Positions 54,131 through 62,498 of a DNA stretch of 64,000 nt are shown here, in pieces; positions within the stretch are counted from its first letter, which is position 1, and every line of letters begins with the position of its first letter. The position numbers were made by a program, and so were the translations under genes. Under the pieces are notes generated by a model. That model saw only the letters and a list, made by a program, of their open reading frames with translations. It ran no database searches and had not been told where the DNA came from. This DNA comes from Lachnospiraceae bacterium (GTDB lineage Bacteria > Bacillota > Clostridia > Lachnospirales > Lachnospiraceae): positions 52,796 to 116,795 of the forward strand of contig JAQVCT010000008.1 of assembly GCA_028689655.1 (NCBI GenBank). Direction: 5' to 3'.

Positions 54131-55537
54131 CTACTCAATGGATGTGACATCGTAGTGCAGATATGTGGTGAATGCTTCCGTCAATATGTCTTTCATGTGT
54201 CCCACACCGATGGTGGTGTGATGCTTGAATCCCCCCCTTGCCAGGCGAATCAGTTTATTTTGCAGATCTGGAATCTCCGCCACTCCGGCGCATCCGAAAT
54301 ATGTATCCTCGATCTCATCCGCTGTAAATTTTCCTTCACTGAAGTAGATCTTGATCTTTCCATTCTCCGTCATGCAGTTGGAGAAGGTCATATCCATGGC
54401 TTTGATCCGTCCCTCGTTGGTGCCCCAGCCCGATCCCGGATCATTTTTCGCGAACATTTTGTGCTCCGTCACGGTTCCCTTACCGGTCATAAGACTCTGT
54501 GCCGTGGAACCACAGTGGAACAGGATCACCTTATTCTCATCCGCTCCATAATTATTGTTCCAGTCCAGACATGCCGTGGGCTCCTCCGCTGCCAATGACA
54601 TGGCGCGCATGGTGATGGCGGAGCACATATCGATCTCACAGGAGGCCGGGATTCCCCGATCATTCAGTTCTGAGATCAGGACACAGGGACATACCCGCAG
54701 GATGGTCTCCATCTCATTCCAGCACCGCAGTGCCAGTGCATCCAGATGATAGTTTTCTATGTATTCATCAATGACCACACTGATCTTTGCCAGCGTCTTT
54801 TTATTCTGCTCCGGCATGATGGAGAAGTCCGCGTAGTTCATCAATCCCTTTTCTTTTTCCAGGACCTTTGGATCATCATCTTCCTTTTTATTTACGAAAT
54901 CCACCAGTTCTGACAGATCAAAGCTTTCCACATTGATGCCATGTCTCTGCATGGTAAGTTCGTCAAAACGAACCGTCTTAAAAGCGGTGGTTCTGGCACC
55001 GATACAGCCCAGATTAAATCGTTTCATGCCATTGACCACACGACAGATCGCTGCGAAATCTTTCAGGTTCTGTTGAAATGCCGACGTGAGCGGATGTACC
55101 ACATGGGGCTTTCGCACGGTAAACGGAATATCGTACTGATAAAATACATCTGTCACGGAGAATTTTCCACAAAATGCATCCCTGCGGTGCTTAAAATCCA
55201 TCTTGCCGATCTCGTCAGGGTAAGCCTGCATGAGAATCGGCACTCCTGCATCCCGCAGAGCGTTGATGGCACCATTTTCATCCACGAAGATTGGCATGGA
55301 GAAGATAACTCCGTCGTAAGTTCCCTCATGCTTTTTCAGCCATTCCCCATAGAGAAGTCCTTCCTCTCTGGTCTCCACCGCACCATACCGGGTGGCTTCC
55401 TCCTCCATGATGATATAGTCATAGCCTGCATCTGTGACGGCCTTCACCATATCCTCCCTGGCACCCAGAATCAGTTCCCCCGGCATAAATCCTCTGTTTC
55501 CAAAACACAATGCAAATCTCATTTTCTTCTGTTTCAA
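54131..55537 (-). CDS. L-fucose/L-arabinose isomerase family protein
   Basis: The protein has about 469 residues. Features of the fucose isomerase family are an N-terminal Rossmann-like part (RFALCFGNRGFMPGELI, GVIFSMPIF), IGARTTAFKTVRFDE in the middle, ALRCWNEMETI and a C-terminal half with SCEIDMCSAITM, GVGHMKDIL. Glu and Asp ligands for a divalent metal are likely in CWNEME and CEID. The start is taken as TTG at 55537 with AGGAGG 8 bases upstream; the ATG at 55576 sits 2 bases from the mobile element and has no binding site. It would convert an aldose to a ketose as the first committed step of the operon. Confidence 0.87.
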   Translation of the reverse strand: MKQKKMRFALCFGNRGFMPGELILGAREDMVKAVTDAGYDYIIMEEEATRYGAVETREEGLLYGEWLKKHEGTYDGVIFSMPIFVDENGAINALRDAGVPILMQAYPDEIGKMDFKHRRDAFCGKFSVTDVFYQYDIPFTVRKPHVVHPLTSAFQQNLKDFAAICRVVNGMKRFNLGCIGARTTAFKTVRFDELTMQRHGINVESFDLSELVDFVNKKEDDDPKVLEKEKGLMNYADFSIMPEQNKKTLAKISVVIDEYIENYHLDALALRCWNEMETILRVCPCVLISELNDRGIPASCEIDMCSAITMRAMSLAAEEPTACLDWNNNYGADENKVILFHCGSTAQSLMTGKGTVTEHKMFAKNDPGSGWGTNEGRIKAMDMTFSNCMTENGKIKIYFSEGKFTADEIEDTYFGCAGVAEIPDLQNKLIRLARGGFKHHTTIGVGHMKDILTEAFTTYLHYDVTSIE

Positions 55538-55578
55538 GGTAATGTCCTCCTGTTGTTTCTCTAATATGTTCTTCATCT

Positions 55579-55731
55579 GTAACTATTCAGAGCCAGGCAA
55601 ATTCATAAAAATATGCGAATCATGCTTGCATGAGTGAGCTGATTTTTGTGAATTTATTTGGCGAAGTAACCACATAAGCAAAAGGAAAGCTTCGAAGAAG
55701 CGATTTTGCGCATGGGGTTCTGAATAGTTAC
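55579..55731. mobile_element. 153-bp MITE-like element, copy 2
   Basis: Begins GTAACTATTCAGAGCC and ends GGTTCTGAATAGTTAC: 13-bp perfect inverted termini. CTTCATCT occurs at 55571-55578 and again at 55732-55739, an exact 8-bp target duplication. Two differences from copy 1. It separates the aldo/keto reductase from the isomerase gene. Confidence 0.92.
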
Positions 55732-55764
55732 CTTCATCTCTTCTTTTATAATTTCCTGCAATTC

Positions 55765-56736
55765 CTACACGAATTCATCCCGCTGCAGATCCAGCCATTG
55801 GGACTCTTTCTCGTTAATCTCGATACGCAGTGCTGTGAGATTGCTTCTCATTCTGTCCGGGTTCGTAGATGATACGATTGCAAAGGTGTTCATTTTCTGG
55901 TGTAACACCCATGCCAGGGACAACTGTGCCACCGTACAGCCTTTGATCCCGGCTAACAGCTCTGCCCGTTTTAGACGCTCAAAATTCCGTTCACATACAT
56001 ATCCCTTCATCGCGAAGGAATCCAGGATCTGTTCTGCTCTGTGAATATCCCCGGATTGCAGCTTTCCTGAGAAAAATCCCCTTCCCAGACTGGAATAGGA
56101 AAGCACCGGCATCTGACTCTCTTCGTACCAGACGCGATCGCCGGCACGGTCCTTACCGGAGATAGACACACCTCCACCACCCCACATATCCGTAATCTGC
56201 TCTGCCAGCCCAAAGTTGGGACTGCTGGCTGCAAAGGGGATAAAAGCATGGCTCTTCGCATAGATATCCGCCTCTTTTATCCGATCCACCTCCCAGTTGG
56301 AACCACCATAAGCCCGAATCTTTCCTTTTTTGACCAGTTCATTCATGGTCTCCACCAGTTCTTCCACATCCATCTCCGGGTCATCCCTGTGAAAAAGATA
56401 GAGATCAATATAATCTGTCTGTAGCTTAGCAAGGGATCTCTCCACATCCTCCAAAATACCTTGTCGATTCACTCTCTTCGTGCCATCCGGCATGGGATGA
56501 CAACACTTCGTGATGACCGTGATCTGATTCCTGTTATTTCGCTCCCTGATCCAGTTGCCCAGGGATTTCTCGCTCTCCCCATACTCCCTTGCCGTGTCAA
56601 AGCTTGTAATCCCCATATTTACCACTGCATCCAACAAGGTATTCACATTTTCCCCTGCCAGCATGGGGTCGCTTGCCGTCCCGAAGATCAGCCTGGAAAC
56701 CGGTAGTTCCAGCCCTTTTATGTTTCTGTACTCCAT
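55765..56736 (-). CDS. Aldo/keto reductase
   Basis: 323 residues from the ATG at 56736 (GGGAG 8 bases upstream; ATG 56754 is less likely). The TIM-barrel oxidoreductase shows FDTAREYGESEKSLGNWI with the catalytic Tyr/Asp pair, VITKCCHP with the Lys, YIDLYLFHRDDP with the His and a C-terminal NADPH site (IVSSTNPDRMRSNL). It reduces a carbonyl with NAD(P)H. As the promoter-proximal gene of the sugar operon it may reduce or oxidise the incoming sugar or the aldehyde released by the aldolase. Confidence 0.92.
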   Translation of the reverse strand: MEYRNIKGLELPVSRLIFGTASDPMLAGENVNTLLDAVVNMGITSFDTAREYGESEKSLGNWIRERNNRNQITVITKCCHPMPDGTKRVNRQGILEDVERSLAKLQTDYIDLYLFHRDDPEMDVEELVETMNELVKKGKIRAYGGSNWEVDRIKEADIYAKSHAFIPFAASSPNFGLAEQITDMWGGGGVSISGKDRAGDRVWYEESQMPVLSYSSLGRGFFSGKLQSGDIHRAEQILDSFAMKGYVCERNFERLKRAELLAGIKGCTVAQLSLAWVLHQKMNTFAIVSSTNPDRMRSNLTALRIEINEKESQWLDLQRDEFV

Positions 56737-56769
56737 ATGATTTTCTCCCTTCATTTCTCCCTGTTCTTA

Positions 56770-56953
56770 TAAAATGATGTAAGGGTTTGCCCCTTGATAC
56801 ATACGGATTATTTCGCACTTCGTGCTTTCATAATCCTAAAAACATTCGAAATCCGCCCTGATCGGGCTACTTTCTCATGTTTTATGGGTCCCAAATTCAT
56901 GCTTTTTCGTGTGAGCACGAAACGCATGATCTTTTGACCCTAGTATCATAAAA
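56770..56953. repeat. Dispersed palindromic repeat, family 2, long copy C
   Basis: Starts ATGATGTAAGGGT and ends ACCCTAGTATCAT, near-complementary termini; holds inner hairpins (GCACTTCGTGC, CGTGTGAGCACG). It lies between the AraC regulator and the first operon gene, where the operon promoter is expected. The remainder of 56755-57144 is AT-rich. Confidence 0.65.
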
Positions 56954-57144
56954 TATCTTAAAATATTTTCTCTCCATTTTATAGTCATATTTATTCATTT
57001 ATGGTAAATTCGTCCAGATATTTATCTTGTGTTTTTCATTGGAAAAAGTTACAATATTCTTATATTTTATAATGTTCTAAAAAGATTTTGAAAAAACTGA
57101 TTATTTCACTTATTTCTGGACAAACGTCCGCATGAAGGGTTCCC

Positions 57145-57990
57145 ATGTATTCCACGCTTGACAATAAACGCCTGTTACAATTAATGAAGGATTTCTACAC
57201 CCTGACCAATATCAAGATCGTCATCTTCGACGCAGACTATCAGGAGATTCTGGCATATCCCGACAGCCATTGCAGCTTTTGCGCCCTGATGCATCAGCAT
57301 AACAGCACCAGGAAATACTGCCTGCAAAGTAACCTACATTCCTTTGAAAACAGTAAGAAAAATAATGCACTGGTGCTCTATCGCTGTCATGCCGGCCTGA
57401 TTGAAGCCACTGCTCCCCTGAAGGAGAAAGGACATATTATAGGATACTGCATGTTCGGTCAGATCACTGATACCCCAGACCATCCAAAGATATCACGCCA
57501 TCTGACAGAAATATGCAGCCGATATCACATTTCCCCAGCCCTGCCAAATCCTTTCTCTGGTTTCTCCGACGTCGTATACAAACATCCTGAGCAGATCAGT
57601 GCCGCTGCCAGCATTCTGGAAGCCTGTGCCTCCTATGTTCTTATGAAAGACCTCATAGAAATCGGTCTGCCACCCTTTGTCTCACAGATTGATCACTATA
57701 TTGCCGCACATATGCAGGAAGAAATCTCTGTGCAGGATCTCTGTGCGTCATTAAGTATCAGCCGGAGCAAGCTCTATGAATTGGCTGATAAATATCTGGG
57801 CATGGGGCTGGCACAGTATGTACTCCTGCAGCGTATGGATCTTGCCAAAAAGTGCCTGACAGAAACTTCCCTTTCCATATCCGACATCTCTTCCAAAGTC
57901 GGATTTTCTGATTACAATTACTTTTGTAAGGTATTTCGAAAGAAGACAGGCTATACAGCAAAGGAATACCGTCGACTGCATAAATCCTGA
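57145..57990 (+). CDS. AraC family regulator with PocR sensor domain
   Basis: This 281-residue regulator has an N-terminal PocR domain (about 5-160) with its cysteine-rich pattern CSFCALMHQHNSTRKYC (split) and YRCHAGLIEATAPL, and a C-terminal AraC double helix-turn-helix (about 180-280: SVQDLCASLSISRSKLYEL, SISDISSKVGFSDYNYF). PocR domains bind small diols, hydrocarbon derivatives or related sugars. It is divergent from the sugar operon, 390 bp apart, so it is the likely activator. AAGGG lies just before the ATG. Confidence 0.92.
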   Translation: MYSTLDNKRLLQLMKDFYTLTNIKIVIFDADYQEILAYPDSHCSFCALMHQHNSTRKYCLQSNLHSFENSKKNNALVLYRCHAGLIEATAPLKEKGHIIGYCMFGQITDTPDHPKISRHLTEICSRYHISPALPNPFSGFSDVVYKHPEQISAAASILEACASYVLMKDLIEIGLPPFVSQIDHYIAAHMQEEISVQDLCASLSISRSKLYELADKYLGMGLAQYVLLQRMDLAKKCLTETSLSISDISSKVGFSDYNYFCKVFRKKTGYTAKEYRRLHKS

Positions 57991-58100
57991 TTGTTCTTTC
58001 TTGATACAAACAAAAAATGTATTTGTACCTTGCATTTTTATGTGTTACTATTTCTTTGGTAGTTTTTTACAAATGAATCAGATAAAGGAACTGAAATTAA

Positions 58101-59147
58101 ATGAGAAAAGTGTATTTACCTGACATACAACCTCATATGTATTTAGCCAGAGATATTTATCATTTCAATGGACTGCTGCTGAAAGCAGGCACGGGCAATC
58201 TGAATCGATACCTGAACAGTCTGTCCAATCTTGGCATTGCTTTCCTGTATATCAATGACGACCTTTCTGAAGGCATCGATATTCCTGATGCGGTAGCCGA
58301 GGAAACACGAGTCAAATGTAAGGATGCTTTACAGGATACGTTATTTCATTTTCGCACGGAAGGCAGTCTCGACACTGCACATATCACAGAAGCAGTAGAT
58401 TCTCTCATTGATGATCTTTTTACCAGAAAAGATATCCTGGTCAGTCTCAGTGACATCGCTACTACAGATGATAATACCCTGGTGCACTCCATCAATACCA
58501 CCATCTATGCTCTGCTCATCGGAAAGCGCCTGGAGCTGAACCCCACTGAGATGCACGTATTAGCTGAGGGTGCCATTCTCCACGATATTGGAAAGACCCT
58601 GTTGGATCCGAAGATTCTCTTTAAGACCACACCTCTTACCAAAGAAGAGTTCGCTCACATTCAAAATCATCCACTTCAGGGATATCAGGCTTTGCAGCAA
58701 AATCCTTTGCTCTCCGAATTATCCCGGTTACTTGCATTGCAGCATCACGAGCGTTTGGATGGTTCGGGTTATCCTTATCATTTAAAAGGAAATGAAATTC
58801 ACCGTTTTTCCAAGATTCTGGCAATTGCAGATATCTATGATGCCTTGACCTCCGAGCGCTGTTACCGCAAGGGTATGTCCAATTACCAGGCCTATGAGAC
58901 GCTGATGGCTGAGTGCGGAGATAAGATCGACGCGGAGCTTCTGCATATCTTCTTTAACAGCATAGCAATCTATCCAAACGGAAGCATTGTGAATCTCTCC
59001 AACGGACTGCGCGGCATCGTCAAAGCTCAGAACGAGAAGGCCCCTTTCAGACCGATTATTCGCGTCATCGATGATGTGCACTATGAGGAAGTAAAATTAT
59101 ATGACCTGGATTTATTGCAGAATCTCTCTGTGATAATCATGAGATAA
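58101..59147 (+). CDS. HD-GYP domain phosphodiesterase
   Basis: The 348-residue protein has a variable N-terminal part and an HD-GYP domain (about 115-310) with LHDIGKTLLDPKIL (about 162-175), NHPLQGYQ and HHERLDGSGYP (about 213-223), then IADIYDALTSERCYRKG. HD-GYP proteins hydrolyse cyclic di-GMP. All listed metal and GYP residues are present. A GGDEF cyclase 1.9 kb away makes the opposing activity. AAAGGA lies 11 bases before the start. Confidence 0.92.
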   Translation: MRKVYLPDIQPHMYLARDIYHFNGLLLKAGTGNLNRYLNSLSNLGIAFLYINDDLSEGIDIPDAVAEETRVKCKDALQDTLFHFRTEGSLDTAHITEAVDSLIDDLFTRKDILVSLSDIATTDDNTLVHSINTTIYALLIGKRLELNPTEMHVLAEGAILHDIGKTLLDPKILFKTTPLTKEEFAHIQNHPLQGYQALQQNPLLSELSRLLALQHHERLDGSGYPYHLKGNEIHRFSKILAIADIYDALTSERCYRKGMSNYQAYETLMAECGDKIDAELLHIFFNSIAIYPNGSIVNLSNGLRGIVKAQNEKAPFRPIIRVIDDVHYEEVKLYDLDLLQNLSVIIMR

Positions 59148-59158
59148 TTCCATCGGTC

Positions 59159-60031
59159 TCAACATAGAATCAACTCCTGATTAACTGCCCTGACTTTCTC
59201 CTGTATCCCTTTCTCCATATCCTGATCTGTGAGAATATAGGAATAGTCCTCCAGTTTATTACATAGCAGGGGTGCATACTGTTGAAATTTTGTGTGATCT
59301 GCCAGCAGGAAACTTTCCCGGCTGTTTTCCCACATGATCTGTTTCTGATAGCAATCCAACTCATCAATTGCCATGACACCGCCCTCCGGTGAGCACGCCA
59401 GCGCACTGATAAAGCTTTTTTTCACATAGTATTTCTTTAGATATTCTATGGTATCTATGGATAGGGTACCGCCCGCATCTCTCCGATAGATGCCCGGTGC
59501 CACCACCAGTTTGATCTTGCTGTTACTGCTGAGATATTGTACTACCGGAATGGATGTGGTGATGACAGTGGCATGGATATCTGGAAAATACTTGGCAATC
59601 TGCAGCACTGTGGATCCGGCATCCAGAAATATCACATCCCCTTCTCTCATAAAAGACCCTGCTTTTCTGCCGATGGCTCGCTTATTGCTGATCATCTGCT
59701 CATTTCTGGTGGAAAAATCCGGTGATTCGATCCTCTCCTGTGGCAAATGTGCACCTCCGTAATTCGTTTCCAACGCACCCTGCTTTTCAAAAAAATAAAG
59801 ATCTCTTCGAATGGTCATGGCAGATACCTGAAATTTCTCTGCCAGCGCCGTCACGGACACGTTTCCTTCCTCCTGCAACTGACGCAGGATTTCCTGCCTT
59901 CTTCCCACACCTGTGAGCGTTATATTTTCTCTATTATTTTCTTCTTTCTCTGTTTCCCGATTTTCTTCTATGCTTCCATTATTTTTATCATTGATATTTT
60001 CGTTGATACCTTCTCTTATCGTATCTCCCAT
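59159..60031 (-). CDS. DeoR/GlpR family regulator with Asn/Glu-rich N-terminus
   Basis: 290 residues. The helix-turn-helix is at about 43-95 (GRRQEILRQLQEEGNVSVTALA, SAMTIRRDLYFFEKQG; first split by a turn) and the sugar-phosphate sensor domain at about 110-285 (FLDAGSTVLQIAKYF, VVAPGIYRRDAGGT). The first 40 residues (INENINDKNNGSIEEN ...) are low-complexity and absent from normal family members; yet AAAGGAG at 8 bases supports the ATG at 60031. It is divergent from a HAD phosphatase gene and an inverted repeat lies between them. Confidence 0.9.
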   Translation of the reverse strand: MGDTIREGINENINDKNNGSIEENRETEKEENNRENITLTGVGRRQEILRQLQEEGNVSVTALAEKFQVSAMTIRRDLYFFEKQGALETNYGGAHLPQERIESPDFSTRNEQMISNKRAIGRKAGSFMREGDVIFLDAGSTVLQIAKYFPDIHATVITTSIPVVQYLSSNSKIKLVVAPGIYRRDAGGTLSIDTIEYLKKYYVKKSFISALACSPEGGVMAIDELDCYQKQIMWENSRESFLLADHTKFQQYAPLLCNKLEDYSYILTDQDMEKGIQEKVRAVNQELILC

Positions 60032-60085
60032 CGTCCCATCTCCTTTATTCCTTCTGACATCCTATTATATCTTTTCTCTCAATTC

Positions 60086-60133
60086 ATGTTCGATTGAACA
60101 CCTATTCCTTTATTTTTCTTTTGAATCGAACAT
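60086..60133. promoter_or_regulatory. Candidate DeoR operator pair
   Basis: ATGTTCGATT (60086-60095) and its exact inverse AATCGAACAT (60124-60133) lie between the divergent DeoR and HAD genes; the first is also part of a near palindrome TGTTCGATTGAACA. Confidence 0.55.
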
Positions 60134-60189
60134 TTTCAAACATATGAAAAGTAATGTTTATGTGATATTATACTCTACAAAGGAACAGT

Positions 60190-60205
60190 TCACAAGCGCT
60201 TGCTA
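60190..60205 (+). promoter_or_regulatory. Possible cre site
   Basis: Centre CAAGCGCTTG with two mismatches to the CcpA cre consensus, in the leader of the HAD gene downstream of a TATTAT box. Confidence 0.4.
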
Positions 60206-60276
60206 ACATAATCAGCATTGATCAGAATAGATCAAAATAAATTAAAATGAATTAAAATAGAAAGGGCGGATTTCCT

Positions 60277-60903
60277 ATGAAATATAAAGCAATCCTATTT
60301 GATATTGATGGTACACTCCTGGATACGGAGCAAAAGGTAATTATCTCCCTGCAGCACGCTCTCCTACGCATGACCAACACATTCTATCCAGAGGAATCTC
60401 TCTACTCTTGCCTGGGTCTTCCAGGGAAGGACGGCCTACGCAAGCTGGGAATTGCACCAGAAAAGATTGACTATGTTCATTCCGCCTGGGAAGAATATGA
60501 CAAAGATTATCCCGTTCCCTCCCAGCTCTTCCAGGGAATCAAGGAACTGTTAATCTTACTGAAGGCATCCCATATAAAGCTGGGCATCGTCACCTCCCAG
60601 ACCCACCTGGAATATGCGTATACGTTTCGTGATTACACTATCGCAAAAATTTTCGATTTCTGCATTTGTTCCGACGACACCGAACATCCCAAACCTTCAC
60701 CTGATCCACTTTTGAGAGTGATGAAACAATTCTCCTACACACCGGATGAACTGTTATATATTGGTGACACCATATATGACCTGCAATGTGCCTGCACCGC
60801 CGGTGTAGATTTTGCTCTGGCCCTTTGGGGCGCACATGATCCTGATAATACCCCCGCAGAATACAGGCTGACACATCCACGAGATCTCCTGCACTTCCTG
60901 TAA
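60277..60903 (+). CDS. HAD family hydrolase (Gph/PgmB-like)
   Basis: This 208-residue phosphatase has all HAD motifs: FDIDGTLLDT with nucleophile D9 and D11, IVTSQ (motif II), the lysine in HPKPSPDP and YIGDTIYDLQCA (motif IV), plus a helical cap at about 18-80. It removes phosphate from a small sugar phosphate or acts as a phosphoglucomutase-like enzyme. It is regulated by the adjacent DeoR protein (inference from divergence). GAAAGGGCGG precedes the ATG, after an A-rich repeating leader. Confidence 0.9.
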   Translation: MKYKAILFDIDGTLLDTEQKVIISLQHALLRMTNTFYPEESLYSCLGLPGKDGLRKLGIAPEKIDYVHSAWEEYDKDYPVPSQLFQGIKELLILLKASHIKLGIVTSQTHLEYAYTFRDYTIAKIFDFCICSDDTEHPKPSPDPLLRVMKQFSYTPDELLYIGDTIYDLQCACTAGVDFALALWGAHDPDNTPAEYRLTHPRDLLHFL

Positions 60904-60956
60904 GCTGTCTTTACATCATTATTTGTCATGTAAGGAATTTCCTATCAAATGAAATA

Positions 60957-61007
60957 AAATCCCCGTAAGCAGATTTGAGCATTTCTCTTATCTGGCTACG
61001 GGGATTT
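60957..61007. terminator. Bidirectional terminator
   Basis: AAATCCCCGTA (60957-60967) pairs with TACGGGGATTT (60997-61007), inner AGCAGAT/ATCTGGC arms extend the stem. It lies between the converging HAD and GGDEF genes. Confidence 0.75.
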
Positions 61008-61040
61008 CTGTGGATTACTTATTTATTTTTTTATGCCTTT

Positions 61041-62438
61041 TTATTCTAATTTATTTTCTGTGTCTTTTTGTTCTTCTTTATTTTTACAGATGTCAGCATT
61101 CTTATAGATCTTTTTATTCCGATACATATCTTCATCCGCGCATTTTAATATTTCATTCATATTCCTGCACTGATCCGGATACGTTGCTACTCCGATACTG
61201 AATGTCAGTTTCGTATCTCTCAAGATTTCATCGATAGTAGATTTTTCCAAGTCTGTTCGTATCTTTTCGAAAAATTCTTCCACCTGTTTTCTATTATTTT
61301 TCCCCTTAAATACCAATACAAATTCATCTCCACCTACACGGGCAAACAGCTGTCTGTCTGTTACCTGTCTGGAAATGATCCTTGCAAATTCCTGTAACAC
61401 CTTATCCCCCACATGATGTCCGAACTGATCGTTGATGCCTTTAAACCTATTGAGATCCAGAAAACATAACGTGAATGCAGATCCTTTGGTGTTTACCATT
61501 TTATCCAGTTGTGCAATCATTCCCCTTCGGTTGGTAATTCCTGTCAGCTGATCCACATATGTGAGTATTTCCAGCTCATTTTTCAAGATATGCATATGGT
61601 ATGTATTCAGCGCGAAGCCTGCTAACACCAGACTGATGAGTATACTGCCTGTGATGTAGAACCATATCATGCGATAATTAAAGACTATTTTTATGGGCAT
61701 GATGCGAAAATGCCACTTTGCATTCTGTATCACCACATCCTTTTCCACATATTGTGCCGTTTTATCGTAGGCGTAGTCGCTTGCAGCGATGACCTGCCTT
61801 TCATTGGTATCCGGGCTGATTCTCCATATTTCATAAGCATACCCGTGATTATGAAGCTGTTCCAATCCAACATCGTCCAATATCTGTGGGTAATTCAATG
61901 TTACGGATACCAGTCCCCAGAACTTCTTCTGCCCCTTACCGTTTGACGTGTATACCGGCAATCTGCCCACCAGTGCCTGTCCACCCTGCACTAATTCAAA
62001 GGGACCGCCCAGCACGAGGGAACCTGACTTTTTAGCCTCCACAGCTTCTATATTACCATCCCCTTCTGCAAAAAAGTCCAGTCCTATCACCTGTTCATTT
62101 CCTTCTTTGGGGTATACATCTGATACCACGCCTCCTGGCGCTAAAAGCACATTGCGAATGACGGTATCCCTGCTGATCGACTCTGCCACTTTGGCAAAAT
62201 CATCCACAGTCCCATCATCACATATCACAAGTGTGGCGAGAATCTGTGTCTTATATAATAGGCGATTGATCACATCACTGATCTTGCCGCTATAAATCAA
62301 CACTTCCTGCTCCATTTTCACATACTCTGTATCCATTTTATTGTTGGTATAAAGACTCGTACCTGTCATAAGCAGACAAAAGGAGATAAAAAATACAATG
62401 ATTGAAATTACAATACCTTTATAACTTTTCAAATGCAT
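61041..62438 (-). CDS. Diguanylate cyclase with CHASE sensor (GGDEF)
   Basis: The 465-residue protein has a transmembrane helix (about 8-30), an extracellular CHASE-type domain (about 60-235) with VLLAPGGVVSDVYPKEGNEQ, GGPFELVQGGQALVGRLPVY, a second transmembrane helix (about 255-275) and a GGDEF domain (about 295-450) with the intact active site RVGGDEFVLVF (about 363-373). It should make cyclic di-GMP in response to an external signal. The inhibitory site RxxD is not obvious. The C-terminus is Lys/Asn-rich. It converges on the HAD gene. Confidence 0.93.
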   Translation of the reverse strand: MHLKSYKGIVISIIVFFISFCLLMTGTSLYTNNKMDTEYVKMEQEVLIYSGKISDVINRLLYKTQILATLVICDDGTVDDFAKVAESISRDTVIRNVLLAPGGVVSDVYPKEGNEQVIGLDFFAEGDGNIEAVEAKKSGSLVLGGPFELVQGGQALVGRLPVYTSNGKGQKKFWGLVSVTLNYPQILDDVGLEQLHNHGYAYEIWRISPDTNERQVIAASDYAYDKTAQYVEKDVVIQNAKWHFRIMPIKIVFNYRMIWFYITGSILISLVLAGFALNTYHMHILKNELEILTYVDQLTGITNRRGMIAQLDKMVNTKGSAFTLCFLDLNRFKGINDQFGHHVGDKVLQEFARIISRQVTDRQLFARVGGDEFVLVFKGKNNRKQVEEFFEKIRTDLEKSTIDEILRDTKLTFSIGVATYPDQCRNMNEILKCADEDMYRNKKIYKNADICKNKEEQKDTENKLE

Positions 62439-62498
62439 AAGTGATTAACTCCTTATCTTTTTAAAATTTATTATATCGTAATATTCAATCATTGTCAT

